The position numbers and the translations under genes were made by a program. Below, piece by piece: positions 21,767 through 32,820 of a stretch of 37,979 nucleotides of DNA. The notes beneath the pieces are model-generated. The model was given only the letters and a program-made list of their open reading frames with translations, was not told where the DNA came from and searched no databases. How positions within the stretch are numbered: position 1 is the stretch's first letter; the number at the start of each line of letters is the position of its first letter. Source of the stretch: Diplocarpon mali (Eukaryota > Ascomycota > Leotiomycetes > Helotiales > Drepanopezizaceae); assembly GCA_024741835.1 (NCBI GenBank), contig JAENRP010000395.1, positions 1-37,979 on the forward strand, in the 5' to 3' direction.

Positions 21767-24700
21767 CACCCCTTAGGTGAGAATCAGCTCTTAAGCTAGG
21801 CTTAGCTATAACTAGCGCTAGATCTAGTATATAAGACTCTTTTATTATACTCCCTAGCTTTTAGAATAATGAAAATTGCTTAATAAAGCTGTAATAAATG
21901 AAAGAGAGAGCGCGTTCTAGGTGCTTCCTTTATAGAATAGAAGCTAAATCAGGTAATAAAGGAAAGTCAATAAAGGCAGCGCGCTTATAAAAGTACGCGT
22001 TTTTCCCTTATAAAGCTTTCCTTCCTTATACTTCTTTAAATAATCACTTTAAAATAGAGAATAGTAATAATAACTTTAAGGAGCGCCCTACTAGGGCTAC
22101 TACTATAAGCTTCCTAATTATGCTCCCTTACTTCTACTAAAGACTTATAGCAAAGTCGTTATACTTAAATACAGCTTAGAGCTTCTTAGCGCAGCAGATA
22201 GCAGGAGGATGATAATACGCCTAAGACATTTAATATAGTGATACCCTTAAGAGGGAGCGCGCCTCCTTCCCTCCCTGCCACCCCTTAGGCTGTGGTTCTT
22301 AGAATACTAGCAGTCCTCTTTGCAGCTCCCTCCTCCTATCGCAAGCTAGAGCAAGGGCTGATAAGGAATATACTATATAAGGGGTGCATTTAAAGCTTCC
22401 TAGCTAGGAAGTCGGCTGGCGTATGCTTTAATAGTATAATAGGAGTACGCTGCTTTTATTATATAAAGGGAGGCTACGCGTGTTAAGAGCTTCCTATTAG
22501 CGCCTTAAAGGCGTAGGAAGATTATATATTCTTATTAGAGGAGAATAATAGTGACTCTGCAGTACATTCTCAAGCTCCCTTTAAGTGGTTTGCTACTAAT
22601 AAGCAGTTTAAGGCCTTGCTGCTATTAAAAGGAAAGTGAGAGAGGAGCTTCAGAAGGCACATTAGAGAGAGATAGAAGAGGTAGTATTATTAGAAGGTAC
22701 GTTAATTATAAGCTTTCTTATACTATAGCTAATAGCTTCCTAGAACCAATTAGTTAGAAGCTCCTACCGCTGCCGATTATAGCACCTTTTAGCCTTGCCG
22801 CCCGCTTTGCAAAGGCTTTTAAAGCTCCTGCGGCTGCTCCTATTATTACTTCTGGCGTTACTCCCTAGGCGGCTCCTAGGGCTATGCTACTAAAGGAGTC
22901 AGTTGCTTCTTAATAGGGACGCGCCCTTATATTATTTGTAAAGCTATTAGAGGTTCTGATTATCTAAGGGAGTTAGTTTTAAGCCTCTTTATATATTAGT
23001 ATAAGGAAAATTAAACCCTATCTTACGCTTCCTTCTTATTCGCTATTATAAAGGAGATATAAAAGGATTGTAAAGCATTTAAAATGCTAGCTTCTCAACT
23101 AGACCTCTTGCGTCTTAAAGGTTTAAAAGCTTAATAAAGCTCTTGAACTTTTATCGAGGAAGGTTTTTAGTAAGGCTATTAGCATATATATCCTTAGTAG
23201 GGAGATAGGCTACTTAAAAGCTCCCTTTTTAGTGCTCCTATTATAGCTATATATTATATATATTAATATGTCAGAGCTTTGTAGAAATCCTTTAAAAGTC
23301 TCTTATAATAAGCCGTATTATCTATTGATTATCGCAAAATATAGACTATAGAGCTTCCACCTTAAGCTGTATTTCCTTAAAGAACCGTCTTAAAGCTATT
23401 ATCTCCTTTGCTATATATACTACTCTTAAGAGCTTAGCCTCTATAGTAGAAGTAGTAACTATCGGTTGCTTTAAGGCCTTTTAAACGATTGCTCCTTTAA
23501 ATAGGAATATAATAAAACCGTAGGAGGAGCGCCTTATCTCTGGATCATCTGCAAAGGAAGCATCTAATAATACTACTAAGTTATTTGATCTACTAAATTA
23601 ACTATAAGTGATTCCTAAGAAGCGTATACTAAAAAGGTAGCGTATTATCCAATTGATAGCTTTAAGGTATTTAAAGCTTGGGTTTATATAGAAATGAGAT
23701 AGCTAGGCGATTGCAAAAGCTATATTTAAGTGCAATATAATAGCTATATATAAGGCAGAGCCTACTTTTTCCTAGAACTCTTTAATTCTTAAGTAGGGAG
23801 CTATTTTATAGTTCTTTTTAAGTTCAAAGTAGGAGAGCGGCATACTAGGGAAACGCCCTATATTAAGGCCGAACCTCTTCGCCATCTTCTTAATATAAGC
23901 GTTATAAAGCAGAGTAATTATACCTTACTTCCTATCTTAAGAGACTTTCACCCTTAAGAACTATTTAATATCTCCTATAGCTATCAATTTGTATGCTTCG
24001 CGCAGTCCCTCTATAGTCTTCTAAGCTTCCTTTATATAAGAGGAGTAGTATATTACTTATATATCGTTAATATAAAAGGCTATAAATACAGTCCTATCCT
24101 TATTAACAAATATGCAAGGCTCCTTACTAAAAGGGGTAAGCTTTAAAGACTTTAAAGTACTAGTGAAATCCCTATACTAGAGCGCTAGGGAGTCTCGAAG
24201 GCTGTATAAGGCGCAATCGAGCTCTACTACCTTATCTTTCTACTTCTAACCATCTGATAAGAAGCAAATAACTAGCGCGCTCTAAGGGTCTCTCTTAGCA
24301 TTTATAAAGGCATTAATAATATCAAACTATTAAAGCTCTATATCAAATTTAGCAGCAATCGCCATTATAACCTTAAAAGATCTTAATGCAAGCGTCGTAG
24401 CGTAAGTAGAGAAAATAAAAGCTTCCTCTTAAAGATCTCCCTTTACTACTATTCTTAACCTAAAGCAGCTAATCTCCCTAGAGGAGTTTAGCTTATAGTT
24501 AAAGACCCACTTTAGTAGTATAGGCCTTGTAATAGCCTTACTTCTATCGATCACTCTTTAGTAATTGCGCGCTTTTAAGTTCCTAATCTCAGTTCTGGCT
24601 CCCTCTTTAAATTGCTCTCTAAAAGGGTAATTTGCAAGCTCCTTCTAATAAGTTAGCGCTTTAGGAAGCTTATCTTAAGATGAAATTAGAAAGGTAGAGT

Positions 24701-27191
24701 TTCCTCTAAAGCTTTTAAATTAAGTCGCCGCGGCTATAACGTAGTATACTGCTTTATACTCTTCTTTATTAGTTCTCGCAGGCTCTTAACTTAGCTAAAA
24801 GGTTAATATAAAGCTGTTTACCTACTCCAACTGATATATTTTAAGTTCTTTAAAGGCTAGTAGGAGATCCTTAACGCACGTTACATATATGGCATTTCTA
24901 CTCCCTCTTCTCCTTTTTAACCTGCAGAGCAATATAGGTACCATTTCCTACTCCTTATTAGGCTTTTTGCGTTTTCAAAAGGCCCTTATATTAAGTACTT
25001 CAGGCTAAGCTTCTATTAGTTTTAAAGAGCTCCCTCTTTCAGTATTACCCTTAAGAGCTTCTATATCCTAGTATAGCTCCCGATCGATCGGTACTTTTAA
25101 TAAGAGCTAGCATGCTTCTTTACCAGTTGCCTATAGTAGAGCTTCTAGTAATTAAGGGGCCTGCTCTTGCCTTTGCGATTGCTTAGTCCGTATAGCAACT
25201 AAAGGCCTAGTATTGCGCTCCCTAGCAGAACTGGCATTTATAATATCGCTTTCGACGCTCCTCTTAACTATTAACAGTTATCTTAAAGCGTCTAACCCTT
25301 TGCTACTAGGCAGCTGCTCTTAAGTAGCTAGAGTAGAAACGCTATAAGTAGCCTTATAAAGGATAAGAGCCCTTAATAGATCTGAGCTTAGAGCTTCTAT
25401 TAGTAAAAGATTAATAGGCTTACCTCTTACTAAGTTATCTATAAGCTGCTTATCTAAAGCTCCCTCTATATTCTTAATAATTAACTCAGCGTCTTAAGCT
25501 TCCTCCTCCTCCTCTTTAATCATTTGCACAATCTCCTTAATAATTAAAAGCAGGTGGCCAGCTACCTTTTTATACTCCTTAAAGTAGAATTTGGACTTAT
25601 CGAATTTGACGTTTTAAAAGATTATAACCTTTTAAAGCTTAGGCACCTAGATCCTATATATATTAGTAGTGCAGTAACTAACTAGGTATCTAATATGCCC
25701 TTATAGTATAGTTTTAAAAGCTCTCTTATTCTTTAGAGCTTCCCTCTCCTTTGCTAATAGGTACGCGTGCGCTTTATACGCTTTTATACCCCCCTATTTT
25801 AGTCTTAAATCAGTAGTAAGCTTTATAGTAATCTGCGGATCATACTACCTAAAGTATTATCTAAACTAAAGCTAGAGCACCTTATTTAGACTCTTCCATC
25901 CCTTGCGCTTTAATAGGCCGATATTATAAAGGTATATTACTGCTAGTACGGCTTTAGGCCATAGGTGCTCTAAGAGGTTAGTAGAGATTAGTATAGTAAG
26001 TGCCTTTTCAATAATCTCTGCTCCCGCTCTTTCGGAAGCTCTATTTGGTTTATAAGTATAGGATAGAATGACTTCTACCTCTATGCCTTTAGCTTTGTAC
26101 CACTTTCTATATTTCGATGCTTCCTATAGGAGAAATACTAAGGTATCGTTATCGCTCCTTAGAATATATAAGAAGAGGTAGTAATAGCACTTCACCTATG
26201 CTTTAAAAGATTAAAGAGCTCCTAGAACTAGCATTAGGGACTTATAAAGCAGAGTATATCCAAATAACTTCCTATTAAATTTATCCTTAATTAGGAGAAG
26301 CTAGCTTTCTAAGGAAAGGCTTAATATACTATAGTCAAATAGGTCCTAGGAGCACTTAAAGAACGGTCTTAAAGCCTTAAAATCTAACTCTCTCTTAAAA
26401 GGCTTTTGCTTAGCTTTTGCCTAAGCGCAAGCTTTACAATTGATTTATAGCTTCCCCTTGATCTTTACCCCCTTTATATTTAGCATAAGCTTCTCAAGCA
26501 CCTTAGCTCTTAAATGGCCTGATCAAAGGTGCTAAATATCTACTAAATCGTTCCTAGCTCTTAGGAATACACTGCTCCTTAGGGGTTTATATTAACTTTA
26601 CAAACGCTATTATAAAGTAGGGAAAGCTAGGCAGGTTGGTTAAGCATAGTATAGCAAGTTAGAAGCATTATAAAAGTTGATAGGCTTATATTCAAATACT
26701 ATAACATTCGACCTACGCTCTAGCTGCTTTATAACTATATTATTATCTGCTATACCCCTTTAAAGCGTTGCGTCTAAGCCTATATACTATACCCTAGCCT
26801 TCTTTAAAAGAGGCTTTAAGATAATATTAATATTAAACCTATTTATAAGCGCTATATTCCTAAGCTCTAAGTCTCTTCTATCGGCAAGAACCCCTTTCAT
26901 TAGACGTATACCCCTTCCCCTTATTAGCAGACTCGAGCTCCCCGCCTTTATATAGTCCTAAGGATATGCGATTTTCAATAATCTAAGAATTAGAAGCTCC
27001 TCTTAATTAATAAAGTGCGTCGTAGCGCAGTTGTCAAATAGGATTATATTTAAGAGAGCGTAAAGAGCTTTAAGGGTAAAGTATATTCTTAAGGTAAAGT
27101 CTTTAAAAAGAGCTAGATCTAAGAGGGCAGCGATAATCTTGGATTTGCCGCTCCTTAAAGCTTCGGCAGATGTTCTCTCTTTAAATTGATC
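21767..27191 (-). pseudogene. Outer element pol remnant (protease, integrase, RT, RNase H region)
   Basis: Read on the minus strand, the protease-like motif DNCATTHFIN lies at about 27035-27006. The integrase zinc-binding region is recognisable near 26540-26350 (SGHLRAKVLEKL, then CKAC). The RT active site reads YIND at 24074-24063 where Ty1/copia has YVDD, followed by GDIK and FLRV near 23980-23940. Stops interrupt nearly every short stretch. RNase H must lie nearer the left LTR but I could not place its residues. Codons lost are typical of C-to-T and G-to-A change (Gln or Trp to stop, Asp to Asn). Confidence 0.8.
27187..27191. repeat. Target-site duplication TGATC, left copy
   Basis: TGATC abuts the left inner LTR and is repeated exactly at 32816-32820, showing that the inner element inserted into the outer one. 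Confidence 0.93.
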
Positions 27192-27445
27192 TGTAGTAAG
27201 AAGGTTCTCTGATAGTGAACTTGATAGTAAACTAGAAGAGGGCACGAAGAAGTATAAGATGCAAACGACGATATTAGGTGTCTTATATCTTAATTCATAA
27301 GAGCTCTCTAACTAGGAGCTATTTAAGGTAAGCGGCCTTCTTAGCAAAGGCGCTAAGTCATATAAGAAGTCATATAACATATTATATATATGATGTGTTA
27401 TATGACGGATCATGTGATAAACATATAACAGGCATACCTGCAATA
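27192..27445 (-). repeat. Inner element LTR (left copy, 3' LTR on the sense strand)
   Basis: It is 254 bp and begins TGTAGTAAG on the plus strand. Differences from the right copy are all transitions. It includes one copy of the 36-bp palindrome (27370-27405), here degraded by more substitutions than in the right LTR. Confidence 0.94.
27370..27405. repeat. Degraded 36-bp palindrome in left inner LTR
   Basis: It corresponds position for position to 32740-32775 with five transitions. AT-rich, with TCATAT at the left end and ATATGA at the right. Confidence 0.7.
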
Positions 27446-27605
27446 CACCCCTCTAAGGAGACCTTTAAAGGTACTCGCTAGTAATATATATGATATTATA
27501 ACTTTTGTTATAATTTACAGTTTCGTATAAAAAATCAACCTGCAGATATAGGAAATAGAGTAGAGTTCGCTAGCGCGAAATCCACCCCTTAGTAAGTTAA
27601 AATCA

Positions 27606-27628
27606 ACTCGCGGGCCTGGCCTAGGAGT
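27606..27628. repeat. 23-bp GC-rich quasi-palindrome, copy 1
   Basis: It begins ACTCGCGG and ends TAGGAGT. It lies in the untranslated stretch between the end of pol and the left inner LTR. Related copies are at 29515, 29563, 29608, 31045 and 31093. Confidence 0.8.
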
Positions 27629-27714
27629 AAAAAATCACCCCTTAATAGAAGTGCAAAAAAAAAAATCACCCTATAATAAAGGTGCAAAAAAAAATTACCC
27701 CTTAATCGAGGTGC
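27629..27714. repeat. Three tandem A-rich units of 26-31 bp
   Basis: Units 27629-27654, 27655-27685 and 27686-27714 each consist of a poly-A run, (A)TCACCC or TTACCCC, TTAAT or TATAAT, and end GTGC. They lie just downstream (on the sense strand) of the RNase H reading frame. A similar AAATCACCCCTTAAT sequence follows the motif copy at 29608. Confidence 0.75.
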
Positions 27715-29514
27715 AGAGCCTTTATATTTAACAATTTGATAAAGGCGGCGTAGTTGGAGCTATTTAAGCTCTTAGTAAGTCCGTCGGCGGCGTTGTCTTT
27801 AGTATTAGTGTACTAGAGGTCTAAATGGCCTTTCTAAAGCTCTTGCCGAATATAATAGAACTTGATATCGATATACTTCGTTCTCTAGTGATATTCGGGG
27901 TTTTCGGTAAGATGAAGGGCTCCCTAATTGTCGTAGATCATCTCGACTTTGGTGGCGTCGTTGCTAGCGTAGCCTATTTCCTTAAGTACTTGGCGTATCT
28001 AAGAGGCCTCTTGTGCGAATTTGCACATAGCGACGTACTCTGCTTCTATAGATAAGAGAGCGATAATAGTCTGTCGCTTAGAGGAGGCGCTGATTATGTT
28101 ATTATTAAGGAAGAAGACGGCCCTAGAATAGGAGGCTCTACTTCCTCTATCACCTGCCTAGTCAGAATCGCAGTAGCTATGCAATTTCTAAAGCTTTAGG
28201 TCAGTTGTTTTGCTTCCGAAGGTAGTATAATAGAATCGCGTTCCCTGCAAGTATTATAAAACTCGTTTTAAAGCCGCTATATATTATAGCAAAGGGTTGG
28301 TAAGGAATTTGCTAAGAATGGAGCAGTAGTATAGTATATCTTAACGCGTATAGTGCGTAAGGTACTATAGAGAACCACAGATCTCCTAGTATAGCTTTAC
28401 TTCTTATGGAGTGGCTTAGCCTTCAAATTTGACCATATGAACTTTATAGCCATTGGCAAAAGGCGTTAGTACGCTCTTGCAATTAGTCATATGAAAACGT
28501 TCAAGAACCTTATTAACGTAGGCGTCTTAATAAAGTGAGATCGTTCTGTTTTATTGATCTTTGACTATATGTACTCCTAAGAAGTAGTTAGCCGGTTCAC
28601 CACCTGTGATTTTAAAGAGGTTGCGAAGATCTCTCTTAAACTTGTTATATATATTACCCTTCTTTGCTACCATAAGGAAGTCGTTGACGTAGGTGACAAT
28701 GAGAATCCGAGAGGCGCGGTTGATATATACGCAATTGTCAGTATCGAGAGGTTGAAAATCGAGCTTTTGTAGCTCAGACTGTAGCTTTTCTTACCATAGT
28801 CGTAGAGATTGCTTCAAGCCATATAAGGCCTTAAGAAGCTTGAGATAGTGGTCTTAAGATGATAGAATGACCTTATCTTGAGTGTATCTAAGAGGTAACT
28901 TGATATAGATGTCAGAGTCAGCTTTTAAATTGAGGAAAGCTGTCTTGACGTCGAACTGATCTAGCTTGAAGTCGTATAGCGCTGCAAGCGCAATTGCGAT
29001 CTTCTAAACCGCAGATTTGCATACTCTAGCAAATGTCTAGTCGTAATCTCGACCTTGTTGTTGCATATAGCCTTGCATGACGAATCTGACCTTCTATCGG
29101 GAGATTTCCCTATTTTAGTCTCTTTTTGTTTTAAAGACGAGCCTCGATCCGAGTACTCTATCGTCTTTAAAGAGTTCTAAGCGTTTCACCACCACCCATG
29201 TGTTCTTGTGAGCGAGGGAATTGTACTTAGAGTTGATCGCAGATCGCCATTTATCGGCGTCGGCGCGAGAGAGGGCTTGTTCGACTGTTTTCAGGTCATT
29301 CGGGTATGGAGAGTCGAGTAAGGCCATATGGAAGGCGCCTAAATAGGCTTCCTTGTTATTAGAGTTGTCAGCTTTAAATCTAAGAGCATAAGTTAAGCGA
29401 GTAGCTCTCTTCTCGGAAGGCTGAGGGTGAGCCTTGTTCTTTAAATCAGGAGGTCTTCCTCTCTTTCTTAAAGTTGGAAGCTTAGCTTTATTAGCTTCTC
29501 TTAAATCAGAATTG

Positions 29515-29630
29515 ACTCGCGGTCCCGGCCTAGGAGTGAAATCATCGTAAGAGTTAGTATTAACTCGCGGTCCTGGCCTAGGAGTGAAATCGTAAGAGTG
29601 AGAATTGACTCGCGGTCCTGGACTAGGAGT
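29515..29630 (-). repeat. Three copies of the 23-bp motif encoding PGPRVN repeats
   Basis: Copies at 29515-29537, 29563-29585 and 29608-29630, spaced about 45-48 bp apart, read on the sense strand as TPRPGPRVN, TPRPGPRVN and TPSPGPRVN. They lie between the integrase C-terminus and RT, a region that varies freely among Ty1/copia elements. Confidence 0.85.
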
Positions 29631-31044
29631 CAAATCACCCCTTAATTGAGAAGAGGAATTTTCCTTAAGGTATGGCTCTATAATCAGGCTATCTTTATCG
29701 AATCGAACGTAAGATGATCGAATAATCTTTTCACCTATTCGCGATAGCATATAGATCTAATAGATACTTCTGCTGTCAAATCCGACGAGAGTACCTACCT
29801 TTGCTCTTAGAGCGAGTTTGTTGCTTTGAGTTCGCTTTTCTTTCTCGATTAGCATATAGACGCAACAGCCTAGTACTCGAAGATGCTTGACTAAGGGAGT
29901 ATAAGGCTTATTAAGCTTGATATTATCCCAAAAGACCTCATATAGAGTCTTGCCACCTAGAATATCAAAGGCGGTAAGATTGGTGATGTGTATCACCGAA
30001 AGGAGGAGGTGAGGCTAGAGAAAGGAGGGGATATTTTAGTCAATTACGGCTGTTTGCAACTTTTCCATTAGTGTGCGAATTGATCGTTCCGATCTACTGT
30101 CTTATTCTAGTGTATATGGAGTAGATTCTTCTAAAATCATGCTGAGGTTTTCTACGAGTATTCGCATCTGTGTAGGAGAGTACTCCTTGCCTCCATCAGT
30201 TCTCCACCGCTTGATTGTGCGATTGTACTAAGTTTGTAAGAGGCTGATCATCTTCTTGTTTGCCTTAAAGGCATTAGATTTGTTTGTATAAGTCCATCCC
30301 TATTTAGCTATCGTAGCCGGGCAAGTGAAGATAGAGGCGTATTTGTAGCTGTTAAGGCCAGTTGGCTTTAGATGAACAACGTCGACGTGTAGCTTGTTAA
30401 GTGCCTTTGTAGGTCGAGGGCGAGCTGAACGTTTATTAACGTATCGGAGAGGTCTGCCTTTCTCGCAGGGAGCGCAAATTCGCGTCTTCCCTGATTTTGT
30501 TTCCTTGATCTATATATCGGTAATAGCAGATTGGGTCTTTCTGACCGTTTGTAGGCCAGCGTAGCCTAATCGACGGTGCCAGAACTCAATATCAAGAGGT
30601 CTATTCTCGATAGCAGCTAGGAGAGCATATCCACTTACGTAACTAGAGGAGTCAGTAGAAGGCTGTTCCTTATTGATATACATATTGTTGTCGATAGTGC
30701 AAATTTCCTTCTTATTAGATAGGAATAGCTTGCCATTTCGATAGAAGCCTTTGATTTTATTAAGTTTACTACCTAAGTATAGGCAGACAGGTGATTAAGG
30801 TATATAGAGAGTATTAATTAACTTAAGAACATACACCTTTCCATTGGATTTGAGTGCGTTGACTTTGCAAGTGCTAACGCTGAGAGGTTGAATAAATCTA
30901 TTAACTGTACTTAAGGAGGGTAGATTGTCTTAAGTAGTATAGGAAGTGAACTTGGAGAGATTATTAGAGACGTGCTTACTAGCACCTGTGTTATATAGCT
31001 AACGATTCCTCAATTTTGATAAGAAGCAGGAGGTAGAAGAATTG

Positions 31045-31115
31045 ACTCCTGGGCCTGGCTCGCGAGTGGAAATTGGCCCTGGTAATGAATTGACTCCTAG
31101 GCCCGGCTCGCGAGT
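31045..31115 (-). repeat. Two inverted copies of the 23-bp motif
   Basis: Copies at 31045-31067 and 31093-31115 are reverse-oriented relative to the other four (they begin ACTCCT and end GCGAGT on the plus strand). On the sense strand they read TREPGPGVN and TREPGLGVN. They lie between gag and protease. Confidence 0.8.
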
Positions 31116-32549
31116 GAGAATTGGCCCCAGGGTTAGTAATGGCATAGTATGCCTAAAGAGGTTATTATCTGACTCTTCGTCTTCCTTTTGAATCTTCCTA
31201 GAAGGCTTCTTGCCTTTTAGTGATAATGGTAAGGACTTATCGTCTTTACCTTTAAGGTAACGGAATACGTACTTCTTCCTTAAGTCCTTCTCCTAAGCCT
31301 CTCTTTTCGATTTATTAATTGCAAAGCAATCTTCTGCCTTATAGTATAGCTCTGGTTGCTTGTAATAAGGACAGGGGGAGTTGGGGGAGGAGGTGTTATT
31401 CCTAGAGGTGCTCTTCTTTAAGTCTTTAAAACCTCCTTTGTTTTCTGACTTCTTATAGTTAGATAAATGCGGCTTACTAGCCGATTTGTTACCGTATAAG
31501 ACGGTTCCGTTCATCTTTGAACTCTATAAGGCTCGAGCTTCGTTAGTGATATCTTTAATAAGAGCTTCAAGCGTGATCTCTGATTTTCGTCCAGCTGCTA
31601 TAGCTGAGCAAAGGTTAGAGCGTTGTTGATCTGCCCAAATGGGCCATCTACTAGAACAGCTAGCAATAAATATAATAGGGTGCTAGTGAGAGGGAGGGGC
31701 AGAGTTAAGAGCTTCCAACTTAGTGATTGAAAGCCTGAAGGCGACGACGTAAGCTTCGAGTGAGTTAAAGTTGTTATATTTGATAGTAACGTAGGTCTAT
31801 ATAGCGTTATATTCAAGCACTGTTCCAGATCCTTTGTACTGTTTTTAGAAAGCTTCCCATATATCCAAGGCAGATTTATCGCCTTCTGTATAAGCTAGTA
31901 GGCCTGGTTTGCAATTAAGTGTAATGGCAAGCTTCATCTAAGATTCCTTAGCTTCCTATCTAACCCAATTGTCCCTTTCCTCATTTGTAATAGAACGGTC
32001 CTATAAGTCAACCTTAGGTAGAGCATATGTTTTAGCTTTTGTATAGAGATGTATGGTCAAGGCGTTTGACTTTGCAAGGTTCAAAACCTTATTCTTCCAT
32101 TGGCTATAGTCCTCTGCGCCTTTAAGCTTTTAAGACTTAGGGAGGCTAAGGGCAGCTGAAGATAACGACGATATCTTGTTTGTATATTTGTATATGGAGT
32201 TGTCGAAAGGAGGAGAAGGAGGAGGAGGAGGAGATGAACTATTGAATTCGAGTTTAAGGTACTATATGTCAGTCCCTTTAAAAATAGGTGATTTAGGCAG
32301 TGGAGTACTTTTAGCAATTAAGCTGGTAATCTCAGCTGTCAGTCCTAATGATTTAGCCACGGTGACGAATCTTGCGTAAGCTTAGATTATTGCGTAGCGC
32401 TCCGGAAGGGGAGTAGCTACTGTTTTGTTATTAAAATGACGCTATTATACGTCGTTGGTTAAGTAAAACTCAAAATATCGATTAGCCTTTTCGTTTGTAA
32501 GGGAGACTCTAATCGATGGAATTTGTCGAATGCTATTCATAGGCATCTA

Positions 32550-32561
32550 GGGCTTATAACC
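32550..32561 (-). promoter_or_regulatory. Primer-binding site of inner element (initiator tRNA-Met, internal)
   Basis: Directly inside the right LTR, the sense strand reads GGTTATAAGCCC. With one G-to-A change from GGTTATGAGCCC it is complementary to GGGCUCAUAACC, the anticodon arm of eukaryotic initiator tRNA-Met. Copia-type elements are known to prime from a half-tRNA fragment of this kind. The one mismatch fits RIP. Confidence 0.75.
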
Positions 32562-32815
32562 TATAGTAAGAAGGTTCTCTAATAGTGAACTTGATAGTAA
32601 ACTAGAAGAGGGCACGAAGAAGTATAAGGTGCAAACGACGATATTGGGTGTCTTATATCTTAATTCATAAGAGCTCTCTAACTAGGAGCTATTTAAGGTA
32701 AGCGGCCTTCTTAGCGAAGGCGCTAAATCATATAAGAAGTCATATGATATATCATATATATGATATGTCATATGACGGATCATGTGACAAACATGTGACG
32801 GGCATACCTGCAACA
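32562..32815 (-). repeat. Inner element LTR (right copy, 5' LTR on the sense strand)
   Basis: It is 254 bp. On the sense strand it begins TGTTGCAGG and so keeps the TG terminus that the left copy has lost. Its interior-facing end reads TATAG where the left copy keeps TGTAG. Confidence 0.94.
32740..32775. repeat. 36-bp near-perfect palindrome in right inner LTR
   Basis: Its reverse complement matches it except at positions 9 and 28, which form one T/G pair; in RNA this would be a U-G wobble. If the T is a mutated C, the ancestral sequence would be an exact palindrome. It consists of nested TCATATGA and TATCATATATATGATA parts. Confidence 0.9.
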
Positions 32816-32820
32816 TGATC
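32816..32820. repeat. Target-site duplication TGATC, right copy
   Basis: Exact copy of 27187-27191. Confidence 0.93.

Larger units (their letters stand above)
27715..32546 (-). pseudogene. Inner element gag-pol, RIP-damaged
   Basis: Gag starts at ATG 32546 (MPMNSIRQIPSIRVSLT). A zinc-knuckle-like stretch CPYYKQPELYYKAEDC lies near 31375-31325, where Cys and His look replaced by Tyr. Protease reads LYNTGASKHV near 31000-30970 with Asn in place of the catalytic Asp. The integrase has FWHRRLGYAG near 30605, HVDVVHLKPTG (Asp) near 30390, WRTDGGKEYS (Asp) near 30210 and SERSIRTL (Glu) near 30090. The integrase C-terminus (KTLYEVFWDN, HLRVLGCCVY) spans 29996-29757. RT begins DDRVLGSRLVFKTKRD near 29160 and its active site reads YVND at 28691-28680. 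RNase H spans about 28055-27720 (EAEYVAM, HLTENPEYHSRTKYID). Stops, mostly TAG and TAA at Gln or Trp positions, interrupt it throughout, so no polyprotein can be made. Confidence 0.9.
27192..32815 (-). mobile_element. Inner Ty1/copia-type LTR retrotransposon (5.6 kb)
   Basis: It is bounded by 254-bp LTRs (27192-27445 and 32562-32815) and the 5-bp duplication TGATC. On the minus strand the order is PBS, gag, protease, integrase, RT and RNase H, which defines Ty1/copia. Reading is mostly continuous over long stretches but broken by TAG and TAA codons. LTR divergence is about 16 transitions in 254 bp. It is clearly better preserved than its host element, so it arrived later or was less exposed to mutation. 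A purine-rich AGAGGGG on the sense strand next to the left LTR is a candidate polypurine tract. Confidence 0.94.

Noticed and set aside
27825..28055. Plus-strand 76-codon frame in the inner element
   Set aside because: It is the antisense shadow of the RNase H domain.
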